Source: DATFYI01 sp035315125 (lineage in GTDB: Bacteria; Chloroflexota; Anaerolineae; Anaerolineales; Anaerolineaceae). From it: 18,800 bases of DNA. Where the stretch lies: positions 1 to 18,800 of the forward strand of contig DATFYI010000114.1 of the NCBI GenBank assembly GCA_035315125.1, written 5' to 3'. Position 1 is the stretch's first letter. The number at the start of each line of letters is the position of its first letter. Positions 6,883-13,014 of the stretch are shown in pieces. Under the pieces are notes generated by a model. That model was not told the DNA's origin. It searched no databases and was given only the letters and a program-made list of their open reading frames with translations. Made by a program: the position numbers and the translations under genes.

Positions 6883-8553
6883 TTATCTGCCTCGCACCAT
6901 CGAAACAATGAGCCAGATGGAGAGAACCAGCACCCCTAGAAAGCCTATCGCGATCAGAATCTTCAGCGGACTTCCGTTGGCAGCGGTGGCAATGAGCACA
7001 GACAGGCCAACTACAAGCGCAGCGACGATGATACTCAGGGATAGGCGGTTTATCAGACGGCCCAGCTCGGACACCATTTTTTCTAAATCTCGCAATTGAA
7101 AATCGAATGGCTGATCGTATTCAATTTTATCCATCAATTGCCGAGAAGCTCTCGGAAGCTGCGTAAGAAATTCTCCCCAGTCTTTACCCTGGCGCAGGAT
7201 TGCCTTGCCCCAATCCGCATTTGGCACGAGCATCTGCCACTTCATTTGTTGCGCAATCGGTTTGGCGACAGAATACCAATCGAAGCCGGGATCCAGTTGC
7301 TGACCCAATCCTTCCATCATGACGACCGTTTTAATTAGCATCCACCACTTAGCCGAAAGACTCATGTGGTGGCGTGTTATTAGAGTAGTAAATTCGGTCA
7401 TTAATTCCTGAAAATTGAATTCCTTCAGCGTCTTGCCTGCATATTCTTGGAGTAACTGGTCCAGGTCGCTAACCAGACGAGCCCGAATGACACCACTCCC
7501 GGTAACGCTCAAACGGATCAACTCATTGACCATATCTTCTGCGTCCAGGTCGCTGGCGCAAATAAGCAGACGGGTGAGGCTCTGATGCTCGCGCTTACTC
7601 AATTCTCCCATCATGCCAAAATCCATCAACCCAATTACGCCGCCGGACATTACCACCATGTTGCCTGCATGCGGGTCGGCATGATAAAAACCATATTGGA
7701 GGACTTCTTTGGAGATGATGGAAACGGAGTTCAAGGCCAGCTTTTTCCGGTCATAACCCGCCTTATCCAGCGCCGGTAAGTCGTCGACTTTCATCCCCGT
7801 AAGTCTCTCCATCACCAGAACCCGTCGGGTTGAGTAATCCCAATAAACGATGGGAATATGAATCGTTTCATCGCCGGTGAAGTTCGTCCGAAAGCGATCG
7901 GCACTACGCCCTTCGCGACAATAATCGAGCTCATTAAGCAGGCTCACAGCAAACGGCTCAGCGATCTCTGCTGGTTGATTTTGTTCGCCCCATTCTGTAC
8001 GCTGCGCCAGCGCCGCCAGGTCCTTCAATATGGCCAGGTCCGTTTCAATAACCGTTTGAATGTTTGGTCGTTGGACTTTGACGACCACTTCGTCGCCGTT
8101 ATTGAGCACGGCAGCATGAACTTCACCCAGAGAGGCAGCGGCCAGGGGTAGCAGATCAATCTTGGCAAATTTGTGCTCAGGCTCATCTCCCAATTCCTCG
8201 GTTATCACGGCGCGGATTGCTTCCCAGGGTGCGGGTGGAACTTCGTCCTGTAGCTTGGATAGCTCCTGGATGTATTCAGGAGCCAATAAATCTGGCCGGG
8301 TGGTCAGGATTTGGCCCAACTTGATAAAGGTAGGGCCCAGCTCTTCCAGGGCCAGGCGTAAATGCACAGCCGGCGTCAATCCCGTAGATGTTTCAGCATT
8401 TTTCAATTTGCGCGATTGAAAGAACCGGTGCTTTTGTTGAAATTTATCCATGGTTAAGTCAAAACCATGCCGTGCGAAGACCGACAGGATTTGTTTATAA
8501 CGCTTTCGGTAGGACGACCGATTAACGGATGATGTCTGAAATTGAGTGTTCAT
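6883..8553 (-). CDS. ABC1/UbiB/AarF-family atypical kinase-like protein
   Basis: About 556 residues. The family-specific KxGQ motif reads KLGQ at 78-81, the alanine-rich nucleotide loop AAASLGEVHAA at 138-148, the lysine VVVKVQRP at 159, the catalytic loop HADPHAGN at 291-298 and the metal motif DFG at 311-313. Two hydrophobic helices end the protein (about 503-525 and 530-552), as in UbiB. Such proteins are ATP-binding membrane factors needed for quinone or isoprenoid-lipid handling. The start is uncertain: the frame stays open to 8784, overlapping the upstream gene. I choose the ATG at 8553, which has GAGGA close by; ATGs at 8562 and 8577 are alternatives. It follows the BON protein by about 67 bases and is probably co-transcribed. 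Its catalytic-loop PHAGN replaces the more usual PHPGN. Confidence 0.92.
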   Translation of the reverse strand: MNTQFQTSSVNRSSYRKRYKQILSVFARHGFDLTMDKFQQKHRFFQSRKLKNAETSTGLTPAVHLRLALEELGPTFIKLGQILTTRPDLLAPEYIQELSKLQDEVPPAPWEAIRAVITEELGDEPEHKFAKIDLLPLAAASLGEVHAAVLNNGDEVVVKVQRPNIQTVIETDLAILKDLAALAQRTEWGEQNQPAEIAEPFAVSLLNELDYCREGRSADRFRTNFTGDETIHIPIVYWDYSTRRVLVMERLTGMKVDDLPALDKAGYDRKKLALNSVSIISKEVLQYGFYHADPHAGNMVVMSGGVIGLMDFGMMGELSKREHQSLTRLLICASDLDAEDMVNELIRLSVTGSGVIRARLVSDLDQLLQEYAGKTLKEFNFQELMTEFTTLITRHHMSLSAKWWMLIKTVVMMEGLGQQLDPGFDWYSVAKPIAQQMKWQMLVPNADWGKAILRQGKDWGEFLTQLPRASRQLMDKIEYDQPFDFQLRDLEKMVSELGRLINRLSLSIIVAALVVGLSVLIATAANGSPLKILIAIGFLGVLVLSIWLIVSMVRGR

Positions 8554-8620
8554 GTTCCTCATTTTGGGAGGAACCATCCTCTCACATTGCCTAGGAGTGG
8601 TTCTCTTCGCTATCTGTTTG

Positions 8621-9472
8621 CTAGTTCTTATGGCATTCGTTGTTTTTCCCCAGCTGGGACACCACTTTTCGGGGCCAGCGAACCCTGCCAACTTTATAGG
8701 GATAAGGGGGTTCCCAGGTGAGCGGCGCGATAGGATAGTCTGCAGAAATGAATTCGGGAAAAGCATTGAAAATTGGTGTGTCACGCTTCAAAAAGATACT
8801 CCATTCACTGACCACATTTATCACTTCAACCGGCACCAGGACATCCCGATGTCTCAGCCTGCCGTCCAAGGTTTGATTGACACGGACAATCGCATGCGTG
8901 ACCAACCGGTTTTGAGGCCGGATGACCACCTGAACCACAATACCCATCATCCCGCTCTCGCAGTATACCCTGGCCCCTATCGTCGGCTGGATCGCAGGTC
9001 GAATAATCTCCGCCTGCTCGCCTTTCACCTTGGGAAGTGAGATGACCCCCCGCACAGTAGGAACCCGGGCTGCGTCCTCTTCTGCAAGTTGCTGCAGTTC
9101 CCGGCTGGGGATTTCTCCGCTCAGGGATGTCCATCCGTGATAACAGTAGACCGGTAAACTATACGGCCGGACTTGCTCATCCTTCCATAGCGACCGGGCT
9201 ACCTGGCGCGTCAGGTCCGGGTCGGTGACCAGATGATTGTGAACGGCAAGTACTCCGCTCACTGAGCGGGCGATCTCCTCCAGGCGTCGAAAGAGCAATT
9301 CCCTGGTGATATGCCCGGTTAGAAAGACCTGACCTTCCTCGACCGAAATAGAAATATCCTGAAATTCGAACGAAGAAATCGTGTCTTCTTTCTGAAATGC
9401 TATCCAGATATCCTCCTGTATATTTTCACCCAGCCCGTTGACTGACTTAATATCTACATCGTTAATAGCCAC
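8621..9472 (-). CDS. BON-BON domain protein with PRC-barrel-like C-terminal half
   Basis: A 283-residue protein beginning with GTG at 9472; GGAGG seven bases upstream decides this start. Residues about 18-83 form a BON domain (ISISVEEGQVFLTGHITR, then VSGVLAVHNHLV). A second, more diverged BON-like repeat spans 84-150 (GWTSLSGEIPSR, then VPTVRGVISL). Residues about 163-225 (IGARVYCESGMMGIVVQVVI, then VLVPVEVI) resemble a PRC-barrel, a fold that binds partners at membranes or photosystems. No signal peptide is evident, so it is probably cytoplasmic. BON domains are thought to bind phospholipid or peptidoglycan. The gene precedes the UbiB-like kinase on the same strand, and conserved promoter element copy 4 lies upstream with a leader of about 180 bases. 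Domain calls are by eye. Confidence 0.8.
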   Translation of the reverse strand: MAINDVDIKSVNGLGENIQEDIWIAFQKEDTISSFEFQDISISVEEGQVFLTGHITRELLFRRLEEIARSVSGVLAVHNHLVTDPDLTRQVARSLWKDEQVRPYSLPVYCYHGWTSLSGEIPSRELQQLAEEDAARVPTVRGVISLPKVKGEQAEIIRPAIQPTIGARVYCESGMMGIVVQVVIRPQNRLVTHAIVRVNQTLDGRLRHRDVLVPVEVINVVSEWSIFLKRDTPIFNAFPEFISADYPIAPLTWEPPYPYKVGRVRWPRKVVSQLGKNNECHKN

Positions 9473-9638
9473 TTACAAACCTCCATAGCCCCATGCATAA
9501 TCCTTTAGACGGTCTTCCCATTTATACATACCGAATTTACTTTCCATCTTGGTTCGACCATTAAAGAATATCTCCTGATTACAAAGTAATTTAGGACGAT
9601 TCTGAAGTAAGATAGAAATCATCGATGAAACCTTTAAA

Positions 9639-9668
9639 TTGTTTTTACTATTAATGGTATGGTATCAT
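9639..9668 (+). promoter_or_regulatory. Candidate promoter of the P-type ATPase
   Basis: TTGTTT (9639-9644) and TATCAT (9663-9668) are separated by 18 bases, a plausible sigma-70-like pair about 60 bases upstream of the ATPase ATG. It overlaps the -10 hexamer of the minus-strand element copy 4, so the two promoters would compete. Support is only from consensus similarity. Confidence 0.25.
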
Positions 9669-9714
9669 CGATACGATCCGCTTTCATGGACTGAAAGTGC
9701 TAATAAAGTATCAT
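9659..9714 (-). promoter_or_regulatory. Conserved direct-repeat promoter element, copy 4
   Basis: Minus strand: repeat A ATGATACTTTA (9714-9704), repeat B TTAGCACTTTC (9703-9693), block AGTCCATGAA (9692-9683), an 18-base spacer, then TACCAT (9664-9659). It faces the BON/UbiB genes. Its far end is only 16 bases from the ATG of the divergent P-type ATPase, so a bound regulator would cover the ATPase leader or promoter. The spacer contains a small palindrome, GTATC-ATC-GATAC (9662-9674). Confidence 0.5.
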
Positions 9715-9730
9715 AAATTTTTGGGGAATA

Positions 9731-12205
9731 ATGGAAACAAAGACTGAACAGCCAGTAAAAGCACCTCCTGCCTTCACCGGCCTCAGCGATGCAGAGGCTG
9801 AATCCCGGCGTGCACAGGGCCTGGGCAATCGAGCCACAATTCCATCCAGCCGGACCTACTGGCAGATCTTCAAGGAAAACGCCTTCACCTTTGTCAACAT
9901 TGTCCTTTTTGGGCTGGGGATCATCCTGATCTTGCTCGGCCGGGTGAGTGACGCCCTGGTTTCAGTTGGGGTGATCTCGATTAATATGATCGTCAGCATT
10001 GTGCAAGAGATCCACGCCAAGCAAACCCTGGACCACATTTCGCTCATCACCCGGCCGGCGGTAACGGTTGTGCGGGAGGGTATGCTAAAAAAAGTTGACC
10101 TGGAGGCAATCGTCGCCGGAGATGTCCTGCTGGTTGAGACCGGGGACCAGGTCGTTGCCGATGGCGCGTTACTGAGCGAGGATGCTATCCAGGTCGACGA
10201 ATCCCAGCTCACCGGCGAATCGAATCCGATCACGAAACACACAGCGGACCCGCTGTATTCGGGCAGCTTTTGCTTGAGTGGGAGCGGCTATTATCAAGCC
10301 GAGAAAGTGGGCAGCGAGAGTCTCACCAACCGGTTGACTACCTCAGCCCGTACTTTCCGGCGGGTGAAGACCCCCCTCCAAAAAGAGGTGAACCTGGTGG
10401 TGCGTGTACTCCTGCTCGTTGCCGGATACCTGGAGATATTGCTCATCGTCAACAGTCTGTTCGAAAAAATCCCCCTGGTGGAATCAGTGCGCATGTCGGT
10501 GGTCGTCCTGGGGCTTATCCCGAATGGGCTTTTTCTGGCAATTGCGACCTCATATGCCATGGGTGCGGTGCGCATTGCAAGCAAAGGCGCCCTGGTGCAG
10601 CAGTCCAATGCGATTGAGTCGCTCAGCCATGTGAATGTCCTGTGCCTGGATAAAACCGGAACGCTGACTACCAACCGTCTGAAAGTCAACCACCTCGTGC
10701 CAGTCCAAACGGCGGATGATATCTTTCGCTGTGCGTTGGGCGATTTTACGGCCAGTTTCCAATCCCGCAACCAGACTACGGCTGCAATCTCAGAAGCCTG
10801 TCCGGGGTCTGCCCAGCCCACCCTGGAGTCCGTCCCTTTCTCATCCACTTATCGCTGGAGTGGGTTGGCGATGAACAGCGGCGTCTATATCCTTGGCGCA
10901 CCCGAGACGGTCTTAGCCGCCCTCGAGCAGCAAGATTCTCTACTCCCAACCATTGAGGAATGGACCCAGCAGGGGCTGCGAGTGCTGGTATTTGCTCACT
11001 CCCCAAATGTGGTTCCCCTGCATGACGTGCATGACGCGCCTGTGCTGCCTGCCGGCCTGGTCCCGCTGGGATTGATTGCCCTGGCAGACGAACTAAGGCC
11101 AGAAGCTCGTGAGACGCTTGAGAATTTCCGCAAAGCCGGAGTTGAACCCAAGATTTTCTCGGGAGATAACCCGGATACAGTCGCTGCCCTGGCTAAACAG
11201 GCGGGGTTCGACCCGCAGAGCGAGGCAGTCTCCGGAATCGAGCTGGCCCGGATGAAACCTGAGCAAGTCAGCCAGGCTCTGGCAAACCAGTCCATTTTCG
11301 GACGCATCGCACCCCAACAAAAAGAGCAAATGGTTCACATCCTGCGCGATCAGGGGAAATACGTGGCCATGATCGGGGACGGAGTCAATGATGTATTGGC
11401 GCTCAAGGGCGCCGATCTGGCGATTGCGATGCAGAGTGGCAGTCAGGCGGCGCGAGCAGTGTCAGACATTGTCCTGCTGGATGATTCCTTCGGGGTGCTG
11501 CCTCAAGCAGTTCTGGAGGGCCAACGTATCCTGAATGGGATGCAGGATACCTTCAAACTCTTTCTCACCCGCATCTTGTACGTCGTCCTCTTGATCCTCT
11601 CCTCCGCAGCGATCGGCGGCTTCCCGCTGACTCCCAAACACAACTCGATCCTGACCTTCCTGACGGTCGGGCTCCCGACCATCGCCCTGGCTGCCTGGGC
11701 AAAACCGGGCGCGGTTCCTCAAACGAACGCACTCCGCAGGATCAGCCATTTTGTTCTGCCGGCCGGTCTTGCCCTGGGGTTGGCTGGAATGGGGGTCTTC
11801 ATTGGGTTTTTGATCATGCCGGCGGTCCTTTCCGGGCATTTTTCACTTTCGAACAGCATTGAAGTAGACCTGGGCAGTATTGGCCTCAATATCGCCCAGA
11901 CGGCGCTGACCAGTTTTTCGATTTTCTGCGGCCTGTTCCTGATCTTGTTTGTTGAGCCGCCAAGCGAATTTTGGGTGGGCGGCACCAGCCTGCGCGCAGA
12001 TCCGCGTTCATATTACCTGGCCGGGGGTCTGTGCGCTATCTTTGTTTTGATTCTGGTAACCCCTCCCCTCAGGAACTTCTTCGAGCTGGCGCCGCTGGCA
12101 TGGTTCACTTATCTCCTCCTCTTTGGATTAGCGAGCCTGTGGGCGTTGCTGGTACGCTGGCTTTGGCGTAGCCAGGCTCTGGATCGGTATCTCAGTCTGG
12201 AATAA
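9731..12205 (+). CDS. P-type cation-transporting ATPase (CtpE-like)
   Basis: An 824-residue integral membrane pump, full length for a P2/P3-like ATPase. Motifs seen are TGES at 161-164 (actuator domain), DKTGTLT with phosphorylated Asp307, SGDN before the hinge, and GDGVND at 549-554. There is an N-terminal GLSDAEAESRR segment and about ten hydrophobic helices. The overall pattern (QEIHAKQTLD, GDQVVADG, SGSFCLSGSGYY) is closest to mycobacterial CtpE, a calcium uptake ATPase, from memory of that family. The M4 ion-site motif reads IPNGL (263-267), with Asn265 where PEGL-type pumps have Glu, so ion choice is uncertain. The ATG at 9731 follows GGGGAATA. It is the only complete plus-strand gene and is divergent from the BON/UbiB pair. 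Confidence 0.93.
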   Translation: METKTEQPVKAPPAFTGLSDAEAESRRAQGLGNRATIPSSRTYWQIFKENAFTFVNIVLFGLGIILILLGRVSDALVSVGVISINMIVSIVQEIHAKQTLDHISLITRPAVTVVREGMLKKVDLEAIVAGDVLLVETGDQVVADGALLSEDAIQVDESQLTGESNPITKHTADPLYSGSFCLSGSGYYQAEKVGSESLTNRLTTSARTFRRVKTPLQKEVNLVVRVLLLVAGYLEILLIVNSLFEKIPLVESVRMSVVVLGLIPNGLFLAIATSYAMGAVRIASKGALVQQSNAIESLSHVNVLCLDKTGTLTTNRLKVNHLVPVQTADDIFRCALGDFTASFQSRNQTTAAISEACPGSAQPTLESVPFSSTYRWSGLAMNSGVYILGAPETVLAALEQQDSLLPTIEEWTQQGLRVLVFAHSPNVVPLHDVHDAPVLPAGLVPLGLIALADELRPEARETLENFRKAGVEPKIFSGDNPDTVAALAKQAGFDPQSEAVSGIELARMKPEQVSQALANQSIFGRIAPQQKEQMVHILRDQGKYVAMIGDGVNDVLALKGADLAIAMQSGSQAARAVSDIVLLDDSFGVLPQAVLEGQRILNGMQDTFKLFLTRILYVVLLILSSAAIGGFPLTPKHNSILTFLTVGLPTIALAAWAKPGAVPQTNALRRISHFVLPAGLALGLAGMGVFIGFLIMPAVLSGHFSLSNSIEVDLGSIGLNIAQTALTSFSIFCGLFLILFVEPPSEFWVGGTSLRADPRSYYLAGGLCAIFVLILVTPPLRNFFELAPLAWFTYLLLFGLASLWALLVRWLWRSQALDRYLSLE

Positions 12206-12235
12206 GGAAATGCGTAAGGATCTTTCCAAAAAGGT

Positions 12236-12330
12236 AAATGTCAGAGCCTTATATCTTTCACCTGATTGCTGAGTGCACCATCATAGACTGCTTTTGCAAT
12301 AGTGAAAGCCAGATATCGGCTCTGACATTT
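12236..12330. repeat. 95-bp interrupted palindrome after the ATPase gene
   Basis: AAATGTCAGAGCC (12236-12248) is exactly repeated in inverse at 12318-12330 (GGCTCTGACATTT). Further inward the match continues with gaps: ATATC, then TTTCAC against GTGAAAG, and ATTGC (from 12264) against GCAAT (12296-12300). The whole could fold into a long imperfect hairpin. It lies between the converging ATPase and DUF1269 genes, so it may terminate both; alternatively it is a small non-autonomous (MITE-like) element. No clear target-site duplication or T tract is visible. Confidence 0.7.
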
Positions 12331-12390
12331 CCTGGCCCGTTTTGCCCATCAGGCTGCAACTCAGGTCAACTTAAAGGAACATGCAGATGC

Positions 12391-12870
12391 TCAAAAGTCG
12401 GTCAAATCGGCTTCTAAAGTATATTTGAAGAGCTTTCCACCCTCACGCTCCAGCTCTTTAACCAGGCGGTCAATCCAGGTTGGTTCAACCATAGCAACGA
12501 GCGCCGAATTACCTGGTTGCAGGCTATCTTGCAGATTGCGTAAAAATTCTTTTGGAAAGCCCAGGTCAATAAGCTGGGCGGCCACTCCGCCGGTCCCTGC
12601 ACCTGCGACAGCACCGATGATAACTCCCGGAACGCCGCCGAGCAGGCCGATCAGCCCGCCTTCGATCAAACCAAATAATGCGCCGCTTGCGGGTTCAACG
12701 TTTTCGGTGTCTTTGACCGACACCTTTCCGTTTTTGTCCTTGACCATCACCGCTGCGTCCATCACCTTGACGATCCCGTCTTTTTGTAACTGCCTTAAAT
12801 CCTTCAAGGCATCAGCGGCGCTAGTTTCATCGTCGAAGACCCAGACACTAACATCGACATTTTTTTTCAT
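12391..12870 (-). CDS. DUF1269-family membrane protein with glycine zipper
   Basis: A 159-residue protein starting at the ATG at 12870, with AGGAG six to seven bases upstream; an in-frame start at 12918 lacks a site. An alpha/beta N-terminal domain (VDVSVWVFDDETSAADALKD, then a conserved-looking DAAVMVKDKNGKV) is followed by a Gly-rich hydrophobic stretch at about 63-104 with repeated GG and GxxxG spacing, and an amphipathic C-terminal domain (SALVAMVEP). This matches the DUF1269 family, often found in stress or envelope contexts but without an assigned reaction. It lies between the convergent ATPase and the LuxR regulator; the LuxR terminator separates it from the latter. The function is unknown. 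Confidence 0.85.
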   Translation of the reverse strand: MKKNVDVSVWVFDDETSAADALKDLRQLQKDGIVKVMDAAVMVKDKNGKVSVKDTENVEPASGALFGLIEGGLIGLLGGVPGVIIGAVAGAGTGGVAAQLIDLGFPKEFLRNLQDSLQPGNSALVAMVEPTWIDRLVKELEREGGKLFKYTLEADLTDF

Positions 12871-12988
12871 TTTATACTCCTTTTTTTCTTTGGTAGATTT
12901 TGTTTCCACTTTACGCAACTCTTTCTTCGTCTTGATTTGAGTCTGCGTTCGTGATCGGAAAATTTATTAGACGTCGGGTCGAATCTAA

Positions 12989-13014
12989 AAGTCTCCTTTG
13001 AGATGGGGAGACTT
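12989..13014 (-). terminator. Intrinsic terminator overlapping the LuxR stop codon
   Basis: On the minus strand AAGTCTCC (13014-13007) pairs with GGAGACTT (12996-12989) around a ten-base loop, and TTTAGATT follows. The first stem bases are the last two bases of the regulator's TAA stop (13015-13013), so the hairpin starts inside the stop codon. Confidence 0.65.

Noticed and set aside
8554..8784. N-terminal extension of the UbiB-like frame
   Set aside because: It overlaps the well-supported end of the BON gene, has no family similarity and no ribosome site; internal ATGs near 8553-8577 fit the family length.
2960..9714. The four 56-bp elements as CRISPR, IS ends or a plain dispersed repeat
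   Set aside because: Spacing between copies is irregular, no transposase is present, and the 18-base internal stretch is not conserved while blocks on both sides are, which fits promoters better.
10294..10848. 184-residue minus-strand ORF inside the ATPase gene
   Set aside because: It is antisense to clearly coding sequence with intact ATPase motifs; Arg/Ser/Thr-rich content is typical of a shadow frame.
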